From positions 1 to 64,000 of the forward strand of contig JAICTZ010000026.1 of NCBI GenBank assembly GCA_025936115.1: 64,000 nucleotides of DNA. Reading direction: 5' to 3'. The notes beneath the pieces are model-generated. The model saw only the letters and a program-made list of their open reading frames with translations. It did no database searches and was not told the origin of the DNA. Positions 7,440 through 15,504 of this stretch are shown here, piece after piece (within the stretch, counting starts at the first letter, position 1; the number at the start of each line of letters is the position of its first letter). Source of the stretch: Polyangiaceae bacterium (GTDB taxonomy: Bacteria > Myxococcota_A > Polyangia > Polyangiales > Polyangiaceae). The position numbers and the translations under genes are program-made.

Positions 7440-8381
7440 TCACGGCGTGGGCGCGGGAGTACGCCTGGCCCACCACTCGCGGAAATCGGCGCGCTTGCGG
7501 CCCGCTACGTCGCGCAACGCGAGCGCCCCGAGTGCTCCGATCGCGGCCGTCGCCAGGCCGTAGCGCGCCGGACGGCCAAGCTCGGCATACGCCGCCGATT
7601 TCCACGCAATATCGCCGAAAGCCGCCGCCGCGATGGTCGCGCGCGGGTGCTCGGCGTGCCAGGCGGGCAGCTTCAACGCCGCGGCGATGCTCGCGTAACT
7701 GCGCGTGCTGCCACCAAGATCGCGATGAATCGCGACGTCCTGCCGCGTCACCACCCGGCCGAGAAACGCAAGCCCAGCCACCCACAACCAGTCGGAGCCC
7801 ATCACGGGGTCGAGCGACAGGCGCAAGAGATCCGCGCGCCGGGCAACGCCGTAGAAGACGCCGTTGTCGTGCACCTTGGCGAGATAGTCGAGCAAGCGGA
7901 GCGCTCCGAGCTCGCTCGTCAGTTGGATCGGACGAAGTTCGCAGCGAACGCTCGCTTCGCGATGGTAGTAAGCGATACCGGCGGCAAGCGACACGCGCTC
8001 GGGGCCGTTCAGGCTCGCTAGGCATTTTTCGAGGTAGGTGGGCTCGATCCAATCGTCGTGCCCGAGGAACATGAAGTAGGTGCCGCGCGCGCCGCGGAGC
8101 ACCTGCATGAAGTTACCGGTCGCTCCGAGGTTGTGCGCCTGGCGAAGCACCCGGATGCGGCCGTCGGCGGCGGCAAGAGCTTCGGCGATCGCCGCCGTGT
8201 CGTCCGGCGACGCATTGTCGGAAACGATGATCTCCAGATCGTCTATGGTCTGCGACTGCACGCTCGCGATGGCGCGGGCGAGTGTGGCGGCGCCGTTGCG
8301 CACGGGAATGCCAATCGAGACGAGTGGTGCGGGCGCCGGCTCGGACGCGCTTGGCGCGCCGTTTTCGGCGGGCGCGCTCAC
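7440..8381 (-). CDS. family 2 glycosyltransferase
   Basis: The 313-residue protein has the GT-A entry strand Val-Ser-Ile-Gly-Ile-Pro-Val-Arg-Asn-Gly near residue 22, Ser-Asp-Asn-Ala-Ser-Pro-Asp-Asp near 55 and the metal-binding Gly-His-Asp-Asp-Trp near 105. These mark a nucleotide-sugar transferase. The GTG at 8381 overlaps the TGA of the preceding CmcI-like gene (GTGA). The residues upstream of this GTG are a frame artefact. It is the last gene of the CDP-sugar operon and is the likely enzyme that attaches the finished sugar, or a neighbouring residue, to a glycan or lipid acceptor. The C-terminus has a weakly hydrophobic stretch that could contact the membrane. Confidence 0.85.
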   Translation of the reverse strand: MSAPAENGAPSASEPAPAPLVSIGIPVRNGAATLARAIASVQSQTIDDLEIIVSDNASPDDTAAIAEALAAADGRIRVLRQAHNLGATGNFMQVLRGARGTYFMFLGHDDWIEPTYLEKCLASLNGPERVSLAAGIAYYHREASVRCELRPIQLTSELGALRLLDYLAKVHDNGVFYGVARRADLLRLSLDPVMGSDWLWVAGLAFLGRVVTRQDVAIHRDLGGSTRSYASIAAALKLPAWHAEHPRATIAAAAFGDIAWKSAAYAELGRPARYGLATAAIGALGALALRDVAGRKRADFREWWARRTPAPTP

Positions 8382-9145
8382 GCCAGTTTCCTGAGCCACG
8401 CGTCCGGCCAGTGGGTGATGTTGCGGCGGAGGGAGCTCTCGTTGAAAGGCCAGGTCGGCTGCTCGAGCACGAAATCGGGATTCGCCGCCGCGAACTCGCG
8501 GGCCGCAGCGGCGGGATTGTCTCCCTCCCACTCGGGCTTGCCGCGCGGAACGTCGAAGAGCACCTGCATGCTGCCGTCGGTAGCGACGATGTAGGAACCC
8601 GGCGTGACGAACGACGCGTAGGCGGCGAGCTCCGCCTGGACGTGTGCCTTCGTATGATTCGAGTCGAGCACGACCATCACCTTGTCGCCGGGCTGGACGT
8701 GGGAGCGCACGGCCGCCACCGTCTCGGGCGCGGTCGAGCTGCCCTCGATCAGCGAAATACGGCTGGCCAGGCGGTGCGCCTCGATCGCTCGGCGGTTGTG
8801 CGGACGGATCTCCACGTCGATTCCCACCACGCGCCCGCTACCCATGGCCTCGAACAGGCTCGCATAAAATACGAGCGAGCCGCCGTGAGCGACGCCCGTT
8901 TCGATGAGCACGTCCGGCGCCACGCGGTAGACGACTTCCTGCGCGCGCAGCACGTCCTCAGGCGCCTGAATGATCGGCCGCCCGAGCCAGGAGAACGTGT
9001 ACGGGTACTTCTCGTTCCAACCGACCTTGAGCCACATATCCGACAGGAGCTCGAAGGCTTCGCGGCTGTAGAGCGGCAGCACTCGTTCGGCACCGTCCTC
9101 GGTCACACTGACTTGCTGCGTTTCTTCGTCGATCGCGATTTTCAT
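8378..9145 (-). CDS. CmcI-like (cephalosporin hydroxylase family) methyltransferase-fold protein
   Basis: The 255-residue protein matches the CmcI family. It has a Rossmann SAM-binding region Glu-Thr-Gly-Val-Ala-His-Gly-Gly-Ser near residue 87, then Gly-Ile-Asp-Val-Glu-Ile-Arg-Pro-His-Asn. Val-Val-Leu-Asp-Ser-Asn-His-Thr lies near 160, with conserved Asp and His thought to bind a metal. Despite the family name, members in sugar loci are usually O-methyltransferases acting on deoxysugars. The ATG at 9145 overlaps the TGA of the upstream epimerase gene. In this operon it probably methylates a hydroxyl of the deoxyhexose or of the attached glycan. Confidence 0.8.
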   Translation of the reverse strand: MKIAIDEETQQVSVTEDGAERVLPLYSREAFELLSDMWLKVGWNEKYPYTFSWLGRPIIQAPEDVLRAQEVVYRVAPDVLIETGVAHGGSLVFYASLFEAMGSGRVVGIDVEIRPHNRRAIEAHRLASRISLIEGSSTAPETVAAVRSHVQPGDKVMVVLDSNHTKAHVQAELAAYASFVTPGSYIVATDGSMQVLFDVPRGKPEWEGDNPAAAAREFAAANPDFVLEQPTWPFNESSLRRNITHWPDAWLRKLA

Positions 9146-10053
9146 ACGTTGGCTCGTTCCTGCTCTCGCTTTTTCCACCAGGCCAAGGTCTCGGCGATGC
9201 CGCTCTCGAGCGTGAAACTCGGGCGAAAGCCAAGCGCGCGGAGCTTCGCCGCCGAACCGACGAGCAGCGGCGGGTCCTCGGATCGCGCCGGCAACGCACC
9301 GAGCGCCAAGAGCTCCGGATGCGCGAGCTCGGCGGCGATCCGTTCGACCACGGTTCGCACGCTCACCGGCGTGCCGGAGCAAACGTTGAACGTTCCCTGC
9401 GCTCCGCCGTCGAGCAGGTGTACGAACGCGCGCGCCACGTCGCGAACGTGCAGCACGTCGCGTACCTGTTCGCCGTGCGTGCAGGCCGCGCGTTCTCGGC
9501 GCAGCAGCGCGAGGGCCACCGAGGGGACGAGCCGATCGGGGTGCTCGAAGGGACCATACGCGAGGAAGATGCGCCCCCACGCGGCCGTTATCCCGACTTG
9601 CCGCGCCCACGCGAGCAAGAGCTCCGCGAACGCGAGCTTGGCGGTGCCGTAGAGCGAGCTCGGTCGTGTAGGCGTCAGCTCCTCGACACAATAGCCGTGC
9701 GACCAGTCGTATTCCGCGCAGCTACCGGCGCCGACGATGCGTTCGACACCGGCGGCGGCCGCAGCCTCGAGCAGCCCGACGCCGGCGCCGACCCAGTCGA
9801 GGTTTTCCCGTGCGTCCCAAAACTTGCCGTGAGTAGTGCACCAGGCCAAGTGGAGCAGGTGCGTCGGTCGTACGGCTGCGACGAGCTCACCCACGGCGCG
9901 CGTGTCGAGCAGATCGAGCTCGTGCCAGACGGCGGTCTCGTCGGCGAGCTTCCGGCGATCGGCGGCGTGCACTTCGAATCCACGCGCGCCCAGCTCCGCG
10001 AGCGTTTGACGTCCGACGAAACCAGCCGCTCCCGTGACGAGCACCCGCTTCAT
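9142..10053 (-). CDS. NAD(P)-dependent sugar epimerase/reductase (extended SDR)
   Basis: The 303-residue protein begins with the dinucleotide-binding loop Val-Leu-Val-Thr-Gly-Ala-Ala-Gly-Phe-Val-Gly at residues 4-14. It carries the catalytic Ser-Leu-Tyr-Gly-Thr-Ala-Lys (Tyr-X3-Lys) near residue 145. It resembles the RmlD/GalE-type enzymes that finish deoxysugar pathways by reducing C4 or epimerising. The ATG at 10053 is set by its overlap with the rfbC stop (ATGA); upstream residues in the frame are spurious. Placed after a 4,6-dehydratase, a C-methyltransferase and a 3,5-epimerase, it most likely reduces the 4-keto group of the CDP-sugar. Confidence 0.85.
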   Translation of the reverse strand: MKRVLVTGAAGFVGRQTLAELGARGFEVHAADRRKLADETAVWHELDLLDTRAVGELVAAVRPTHLLHLAWCTTHGKFWDARENLDWVGAGVGLLEAAAAAGVERIVGAGSCAEYDWSHGYCVEELTPTRPSSLYGTAKLAFAELLLAWARQVGITAAWGRIFLAYGPFEHPDRLVPSVALALLRRERAACTHGEQVRDVLHVRDVARAFVHLLDGGAQGTFNVCSGTPVSVRTVVERIAAELAHPELLALGALPARSEDPPLLVGSAAKLRALGFRPSFTLESGIAETLAWWKKREQERANV

Positions 10054-10580
10054 CCGTCGAAGTCCGGGTAGGCCCGATCGCGCTCGTTCACGATCGGGTT
10101 CGGTAGCGGCCAGCCGATCGCGAAGCTCGGATCGTCGAAGCGTGCTCCGCGTGCGCACTCCGGACGATACGGCTCCGACATCTGATAAAGCACGTCCGTA
10201 TCGTCGGCCAAGGTCTGAAAGCCGTGGGCGACACCCGGGGGGACATACAGCGCGCGAGCGTTGTCAGCGCTGAGCTCCACGGCGATCCAGCGCCGGAAGG
10301 CTGGAGAGTTGCGGCGCAGATCGAGCGCGACGTCGTAGATGGCTCCGCGCGTGCACCGCACGAGCTTCGCCTCCTCGTGCGGCGCTGCCTGGTAGTGCAT
10401 GCCGCGCAGCGTTCCGCGCCGGCGATTGAACGACACGCTCGCCTGCGTCACGCGCGAGTCGAGCCCGTGTGCGAGAAACTCTTCCGCGCAGAACGTGCGG
10501 GCGAAGTAGCCGCGCTCGTCCTCGCGCCGTTCGAGGTCGACCACGTGCACGCCGGGTAGCTCAGTCGCCGAAAACTGCAC
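10050..10580 (-). CDS. rfbC: dTDP-4-dehydrorhamnose 3,5-epimerase family protein
   Basis: The 176-residue protein is a complete RmlC-type cupin. Visible landmarks are Asp-Glu-Arg-Gly-Tyr-Phe-Ala-Arg-Thr-Phe near residue 21, Gly-Thr-Leu-Arg-Gly-Met-His-Tyr-Gln near 55 (catalytic His), and Tyr-Val-Pro-Pro-Gly-Val-Ala-His-Gly-Phe near 112. It should epimerise C3 and/or C5 of a 4-keto-6-deoxyhexose nucleotide. The start is GTG at 10580, nine bases after the C-methyltransferase stop, and the stop overlaps the epimerase ATG. The neighbouring genes make CDP-sugars rather than dTDP-sugars, so the real substrate is probably the CDP-linked (methylated) intermediate. Confidence 0.85.
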   Translation of the reverse strand: MQFSATELPGVHVVDLERREDERGYFARTFCAEEFLAHGLDSRVTQASVSFNRRRGTLRGMHYQAAPHEEAKLVRCTRGAIYDVALDLRRNSPAFRRWIAVELSADNARALYVPPGVAHGFQTLADDTDVLYQMSEPYRPECARGARFDDPSFAIGWPLPNPIVNERDRAYPDFDG

Positions 10581-10589
10581 CGTTCGACC

Positions 10590-11825
10590 TCACACGACGC
10601 GCGGCTCGGGGACCGGCAGGATGAAGCGTCCTCCGCGCGCGCGGTATTCGGCCTGTTGAGCCATCACCTCGTCCGCGAGGTTCCAGGCGAGCAAGAGCAC
10701 GTAATCGGGCATCGCCGCCACGAGCTCGCGCGGGTCGCGGATCGGGACGCGTACGCCGGGCATATAGTGGCCTTGTTTGTGCGGACTCCGGTCGACGACG
10801 AAGTCGAGCGTTTCGCCCGCGATGTGCGCGTAATTGAGCAGTGTCGCGCCCTTGGCAGCGGCGCCGTAAGCGGCGATTCGCCGGCCGTCCCCCTTGAGTC
10901 GGCCGAGCAAGGCGCGGAGTGACTCCTTCAATTGCTCGACGCGAGTCGCGAAATCCGCGTAACGCGAGAGCTCACCCACGCCCCATTCGGCTTCGGCCGC
11001 ACGCAGGGCGACGAGCCGCGCGGACGGCGGCGTGCCGGCCGAGCGTGGCTCGGCGAATAGGCGCAGCGAACCGCCGTGAATCGGTAGCTGCTCGACGTCG
11101 ACCACGGCGAGGCCGTGTCGCTCGAACAAACGCTCCAGCGCGGCGAGCGAGAAGTAGCAGAGATGCTCGTGATAAATGGTGTCGAACTCGCAGCGTTCGA
11201 TCATGTCACGCACGTAGGGCGCCTCCACCACGACGAGCCCGCGCTCCTTGACCAGCGCGGCGAAGCCCGCCACGAAGCCGTTCAAGTCCGCGACGTGCGC
11301 GAGCACGTTGTTGGCGTGGATCACGTCGGCGCGGCGCCCCTCGCCTCGCAGTCGCTCGCCGAGCGCCTGGCCGAAGAATTCGACGAGCGTCGGGATGCCG
11401 CGCTCCGCTTCCGCCATGCGCGCGATATTGGCCGCCGGCTCGATGCCGAGGACGGGCACCCCCGCCCGACGGTAAAACTGAAGCAAGTAGCCGTCGTTAC
11501 TCGCGGCTTCGACCACGAGGCTCGAGGCGCCGAGGCCGCGCTCACGCACGAGGCGCCCGGCCACCGTCTCGGCGCTCCGCAGCATGGTGTCGGAAAACGA
11601 GGAAAAGTAGAGGTACTGGCTGAAGAGCTGCTCGGGCGGCACCGTCTCGGTGATTTGAACGAGCGTGCACGCGGGGCAGAACACGAGCTCGAGCGGGTAC
11701 GTCGCTTCCGGTGCGGCGAGCGCTTCGGCCGTGAGTAGCGAGTTGGCGAGCGGCACATTGCCGAGGGACAGCAACGGCTCGAGCCGTGACCCGCCGCAGG
11801 AGCGACATGCGACGATGCGGCTCAT
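10590..11825 (-). CDS. NDP-hexose C-methyltransferase
   Basis: The 411-residue protein shows the three-part layout of TylCIII-type sugar C-methyltransferases. First is an N-terminal zinc module with Cys-Arg-Ser-Cys-Gly-Gly and Cys-Pro-Ala-Cys (about 5-55). Next is a SAM-binding domain with Val-Glu-Ala-Ala-Ser-Asn-Asp-Gly-Tyr (about 100) and the catalytic-site Tyr-His-Glu-His (about 215). Last is a C-terminal domain with Tyr-Gly-Ala-Ala-Ala-Lys-Gly (about 330). These enzymes add a methyl to C3 of a 4-keto-deoxyhexose. The ATG at 11825 overlaps the rfbG stop by four bases. Its place directly after rfbG indicates a branched-chain CDP-6-deoxyhexose. Confidence 0.9.
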   Translation of the reverse strand: MSRIVACRSCGGSRLEPLLSLGNVPLANSLLTAEALAAPEATYPLELVFCPACTLVQITETVPPEQLFSQYLYFSSFSDTMLRSAETVAGRLVRERGLGASSLVVEAASNDGYLLQFYRRAGVPVLGIEPAANIARMAEAERGIPTLVEFFGQALGERLRGEGRRADVIHANNVLAHVADLNGFVAGFAALVKERGLVVVEAPYVRDMIERCEFDTIYHEHLCYFSLAALERLFERHGLAVVDVEQLPIHGGSLRLFAEPRSAGTPPSARLVALRAAEAEWGVGELSRYADFATRVEQLKESLRALLGRLKGDGRRIAAYGAAAKGATLLNYAHIAGETLDFVVDRSPHKQGHYMPGVRVPIRDPRELVAAMPDYVLLLAWNLADEVMAQQAEYRARGGRFILPVPEPRVV

Positions 11826-12808
11826 AGCGACTGTTCCGCGAAAAAGGCCCGGTACCAAGCGACCGTGCGCTGCAAGCCGTCGTCGAGGGAGAACTGCGGC
11901 CGCCAGCCGAGCGCTTCACGCGCCTTGGCGGCGCTGAGCGACTGCCGTGGGATCTCGTTCGCGGCCTGGTTCAGGATTTCGGGTTCGAGCTCAGTTTGCA
12001 TCAGCCGGCAGAGTCGAGAGACCAGCGTCACCACGTCGATCGGTTCCTCGTTCGAGAAGTTCCAGGCGTCGCCCTTGTGCACCACGCCCGCTGCCAAGCT
12101 TTCGGCGAGCAGCATGTAAGCGAGCGCGCCGTCCTCCACGTAAAAATAGTCGCGCACGAAGCGCCCGTCGGAGCGAATCACGGGCCGTTGGCCCCGCAGC
12201 ACGGAGCGGATCGTGCCGGGCACGATCCGATTCCAGTTCAGATCACCGCCGCCGAAAAAATTCCCGCAGCGCGTGATGGTGACGGGCAGCCCATACGTGT
12301 GGGCGTACGCGTGAGCGATGAGGTCCGCGCATGATTTGCTGACATCGTACGGGTGCACGCCCTGGAGCGCGGTCTTCTCCGTGTAGGGCAAGACCTCCTG
12401 ATTGCCGTAAGCCTTGTCGGACGAGGCGACGACGATCTCCGAAACCTTCGGGCTGCGACGGCATGCTTCGAGGAGCGCCCACGTGCCCGCCACGTTCGTC
12501 TCGAAGGTGGAGACCGGGTTGCGGTTGGCGACGGTGACGATGGTCTGCGCCGCGAGGTGAATCACCGTGACGATTTCGTTTTCGCCGAGCAGGCGTTCTA
12601 GCGTCGCCTGATCGCGAACGTCGCCGCGCACCACGTTCACGCGCTCGACGAGCCGAGCGCGCACGAACTCGCTTCTTGGCACCCAGTCGCGGACGAGGCA
12701 GGTCACTTCGGCTTGCGCTTCCACCAGGCGCCGCACGAGCCAGCTGCCGACAAGTCCGGTGCCGCCCGTCACGAGCACGGGCCGATCGAGCCAGAACCCA
12801 GCGTTCAC
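11822..12808 (-). CDS. rfbG: CDP-glucose 4,6-dehydratase
   Basis: The 328-residue extended SDR has Thr-Gly-Gly-Thr-Gly-Leu-Val-Gly-Ser-Trp near residue 15 for NAD binding. Ser-Ser-Asp-Lys-Ala-Tyr-Gly lies near 128, and Tyr-Asp-Val-Ser-Lys near 155 is the catalytic Tyr-X3-Lys. It converts CDP-glucose to CDP-4-keto-6-deoxyglucose. The GTG at 12808 overlaps the TGA of rfbF (GTGA), which fixes the start; the longer frame upstream is spurious. The pairing with rfbF immediately upstream supports the CDP specificity. Confidence 0.9.
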   Translation of the reverse strand: MNAGFWLDRPVLVTGGTGLVGSWLVRRLVEAQAEVTCLVRDWVPRSEFVRARLVERVNVVRGDVRDQATLERLLGENEIVTVIHLAAQTIVTVANRNPVSTFETNVAGTWALLEACRRSPKVSEIVVASSDKAYGNQEVLPYTEKTALQGVHPYDVSKSCADLIAHAYAHTYGLPVTITRCGNFFGGGDLNWNRIVPGTIRSVLRGQRPVIRSDGRFVRDYFYVEDGALAYMLLAESLAAGVVHKGDAWNFSNEEPIDVVTLVSRLCRLMQTELEPEILNQAANEIPRQSLSAAKAREALGWRPQFSLDDGLQRTVAWYRAFFAEQSL

Positions 12809-13605
12809 GTCCAAACCTTCCACGGCGCGTGTCCGCTTTCCCAAGCTTGTTCCAGCTGACGCTTGTCGCGCAGCGTGTCCATGCATTGCCAGAAGCCTTC
12901 GTGCTGAAAGGCGCCGAGCTGTCCGTCCCGCGCGAGCTGCTGCAACCCCTGATTTTCGAGGCTCGCCTCGTCACCCGGCAAGTAGTCGAACACCTTCGGC
13001 TCCAAAACGAGGTAGCCGCCGTTGATCCAACCTTCACCCGCCTGCGGCTTCTCTTGAAATTCCGCCACGCGATCACCGTCGAAAACGAGCGCGCCGAAGC
13101 GCGCGGGGGGCCGCACGGCAGTGACGGTGCCGATCCGACCCGAGCGTCGGTGAAACGCCAAGAGCTGCTTCAAATCCACGTCGGCAACGCCGTCTCCGTA
13201 CGTGACCATGAAGGTGCGCTGGTCGAGAAACGGCTTCAGCCGGCGCAAGCGTCCGCCCGTCCCCGTTGCCGCTCCGGTATCGATGAGGTGAACGCACCAG
13301 TTTTCGCGCGGAGGCTCGCTCCGCTCGACCGAGCCCGTGGCAAGGCGCACGGTCATGCTGCCGTCGAGCTTGTAGTAATCCATGAAATAGCGCTTGATCA
13401 TCTCACCGCGGTAACCGAGCGCGATGTAGATGTCGGTGAAGCCGTAGTGTGCGTAATGCTTCACGATATGCCACAGAATCGGCCGGCCGCCGATTTCGAC
13501 CATGGGCTTCGGCTTGACCTCCGTTTCCTCCGCGAGCCGCGTGCCTAGCCCACCGGCCAGGATCACGACGCTGCACGGACCGTCTTCGCGAACGCCACCA
13601 CTCAT
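12805..13605 (-). CDS. rfbF: glucose-1-phosphate cytidylyltransferase
   Basis: The 266-residue protein carries the nucleotidyltransferase signature Ala-Gly-Gly-Leu-Gly-Thr-Arg-Leu near residue 17, with Glu-Val-Lys-Pro-Lys-Pro-Met near 29. Asp-Gly-Val-Ala-Asp-Val-Asp lies near 138, and Trp-Ile-Asn-Gly-Gly-Tyr near 190. It makes CDP-glucose from CTP and glucose 1-phosphate, the first step of the operon's pathway. The promoter should lie in 13606-13738. Sequence and length match RfbF closely. Confidence 0.92.
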   Translation of the reverse strand: MSGGVREDGPCSVVILAGGLGTRLAEETEVKPKPMVEIGGRPILWHIVKHYAHYGFTDIYIALGYRGEMIKRYFMDYYKLDGSMTVRLATGSVERSEPPRENWCVHLIDTGAATGTGGRLRRLKPFLDQRTFMVTYGDGVADVDLKQLLAFHRRSGRIGTVTAVRPPARFGALVFDGDRVAEFQEKPQAGEGWINGGYLVLEPKVFDYLPGDEASLENQGLQQLARDGQLGAFQHEGFWQCMDTLRDKRQLEQAWESGHAPWKVWT

Positions 13606-13738
13606 CGTCCCGCGATACTGTTCGAGCCGTCCCCCTTCGTCAATCGGGTTTCCGGATGTGCCGCGCAGGACCGCGGCATCGTGTCACGCTCCGCGCCGCG
13701 CCGCGAATCGCCTTGTTCGCGCGCTGCCCTGCCATGCG

Positions 13739-14215
13739 TCAGTCTTGTTCCAGTAATGCGACGAGCCGCACGACGAGCTCGAATTGCGCCGCGTTCAGCT
13801 TGTCGCGCGCCGTCTCGAAATCGAAGTAGGCGGCGCGGTCGAGCTCAGGGAACTCGGCGAAGCGGCCGCTGCGGGGCGGCCACTGCATGCTGAATTTGTT
13901 GCTGCGGAGCGTCTCCGTAGCGACGGAGCCTTCGCACGCCCAGGCGTGCACGGTCTTGCCGTTCTTCTGCTTGACGGAGCCGAGCGGCAAGAACGGCCCC
14001 GGGAGCGAGAAGCCCGTCTCTTCGAGTAGCTCGCGCTGCGCGGCGGCGAGCGGGTCTTCACCCGGTTCGATTTCACCTTTCGGAATCGTCCATGCGCCCG
14101 CGTCGCGGCGCCGAAAAACCGGCCCGCCAGGGTGCGCCAGCATGAATTCGAGCCCGCGCGCGCCCCGGCGGTAAACGAGAATGCCGGCGCTCTGCTTGTG
14201 CGTGCGGGTGACCAC
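13739..14215 (-). CDS. Nudix hydrolase
   Basis: The 158-residue protein has a complete Nudix box at about 47-69: Gly-X5-Glu-X7-Arg-Glu-Leu-Leu-Glu-Glu-Thr-Gly. It contains the metal-binding Glu residues of pyrophosphohydrolases. The N-terminus (Ser-Ala-Gly-Ile-Leu-Val-Tyr-Arg) resembles small Nudix proteins that cleave diadenosine polyphosphates or (d)NTPs. I chose the GTG at 14215, since the frame upstream loses coding character. It lies 134 bases upstream of rfbF on the same strand. It may be independent of the sugar operon. Confidence 0.85.
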   Translation of the reverse strand: MVTRTHKQSAGILVYRRGARGLEFMLAHPGGPVFRRRDAGAWTIPKGEIEPGEDPLAAAQRELLEETGFSLPGPFLPLGSVKQKNGKTVHAWACEGSVATETLRSNKFSMQWPPRSGRFAEFPELDRAAYFDFETARDKLNAAQFELVVRLVALLEQD

Positions 14216-14261
14216 CGTAAGACGGAATAGCGCTTCGAACGGCGGGCGCCCAGGGCAAAGA

Positions 14262-15371
14262 CTAATGCGGCTCCTCGCACACGAAGGTCGAGGTTTCGTC
14301 GCTGCACGAGACGTCGTCCCAGTGCCAGTCCTTCGTGGGCTCGAACACCGCACAGTCCTCACCCGTACCCGAGCCGTCGTTGTCCGGCTGGCCTGGCGCC
14401 CAGTCGTTGTAGCGGTTCGAGACGGCTGAGTCGTAGCGATAGAACGTGACGCCATTGTCGCTCGAGCCCCACACCCAAGTGCCCTCCGACGAGCCGACGC
14501 TCGCCATCGAGCTATCGCTCGCGGCGTTCCACACGGGATCCGTGATGCCATGATCGGTGATGAGTCCGAGCACGAACGCGTTTTCTTCGGCCGAGTTGAT
14601 ACGCACGAGGTCGAGCGTCGTGTCGAGGTCGTCGCCGTGGCTCACGCACGCATCGTGCGCTTCGGTCCGCGTGTACGTGTAGTCGCCGATGCCGGAGCAC
14701 AGCAGGTAACGATGATCGTCGTAGATGGCTCCGATGCAGCCCTCGGGACAGACGCCCGCGTCGTCGATGCCGCCGTGACAGTCGTTGTCGATGCCGTCAC
14801 AGATTTCGGTGGCGGGCATCGTCGGCACACAAGTCGGCGAGCCGCCCATGCCCGCGCTTGCACCCGCGCCCCCGAGCCCAGCCGTCGCGCCCATGCCGCC
14901 GAGCCCGCCGCTCGCTCCCGCCACTGCGCCGCCACCGGCCATGCCGGTTCCACCGTTGCCAGCCGTACCGCCCGCTTCCGCGCCGCCGCCAGTCGCCGTC
15001 GTCCCGCCCATGCCGGCGCCGCCAGTGGCCGTCGAACCGCCAGTCGCCGTCGAGCCGCCCTGCGCGCCGCTGCCGCCGGAGCCGCCCGTTGCCGGCATCC
15101 CTGCTTCGCCCGCGCCCGCCGCTCCGTCTGCCACGCCTCCCGTATCGCCCAGCGTCGGCCCGCCGGCTTTGCCGGCCGCGGTCCCCGCGCTGCCGCCCGT
15201 TCCGCCGCGGCCCGCCTTGGCGCTGGTGCCGCCTGCTTTGCCGCCGTTCGCGTGCACGGGCGGCGCGTCGAAAAAGGATTTGTCCTTGCCCGAGCAAGCG
15301 ACCACGACCGCTAACGCCGTCAGCATTCCCCACGAGCGGCGCCGGACGATCGTGCCCAAACGAGGAGGCAT
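14262..15371 (-). CDS. lipoprotein with Gly-rich linker, MopE-like motif and C-type lectin domain
   Basis: The 369-residue protein starts at the ATG 15371 with a signal peptide ending in the lipobox-like Val-Val-Ala-Cys (Cys about 25). A Gly/Ala/Thr-rich linker covers about 40-185. It is followed by Cys-Asp-Gly-Ile-Asp-Asn-Asp-Cys, the putative metal-binding MopE motif common in myxobacteria. The last 135 residues form a C-type lectin domain with Trp-Ala-Pro-Gly-Gln-Pro-Asp-Asn, Glu-Asp-Cys and Trp-Asp-Asp-Val-Ser-Cys. The Gln-Pro-Asp tripeptide resembles the galactose-type (QPD) calcium-sugar site. It probably binds glycans at the outer surface. A Ser/Thr kinase gene is divergent upstream. 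Confidence 0.85.
   Translation of the reverse strand: MPPRLGTIVRRRSWGMLTALAVVVACSGKDKSFFDAPPVHANGGKAGGTSAKAGRGGTGGSAGTAAGKAGGPTLGDTGGVADGAAGAGEAGMPATGGSGGSGAQGGSTATGGSTATGGAGMGGTTATGGGAEAGGTAGNGGTGMAGGGAVAGASGGLGGMGATAGLGGAGASAGMGGSPTCVPTMPATEICDGIDNDCHGGIDDAGVCPEGCIGAIYDDHRYLLCSGIGDYTYTRTEAHDACVSHGDDLDTTLDLVRINSAEENAFVLGLITDHGITDPVWNAASDSSMASVGSSEGTWVWGSSDNGVTFYRYDSAVSNRYNDWAPGQPDNDGSGTGEDCAVFEPTKDWHWDDVSCSDETSTFVCEEPH
14818..15250 (-). repeat. degenerate Gly/Ala/Thr-rich coding repeat (linker)
   Basis: On the minus strand this part of the lectin gene repeats Gly-Gly-(Ser/Thr)-Gly, Gly-Gly-Ala and Ala-Thr-Gly-Gly units with high GC bias. It encodes a flexible surface linker and is prone to length change. 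Confidence 0.7.
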
Positions 15372-15504
15372 CGTTCGATGATGACGACTCGTGTCACGAC
15401 TTTCAACCTGAGCGCGCACCGCAAGCGGCAAGCGGGACAGCACCGGGCCGGCCTCCACCCACATTTGACAGCCAGAAGTACCGCTCGGATAAAGCACTTC
15501 CATC

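Noticed and set aside
14785..15381. Plus-strand Pro/Ala-rich frame opposite the lectin linker
   Set aside because: It is the complement of the Gly-rich linker codons with no signal or domain.
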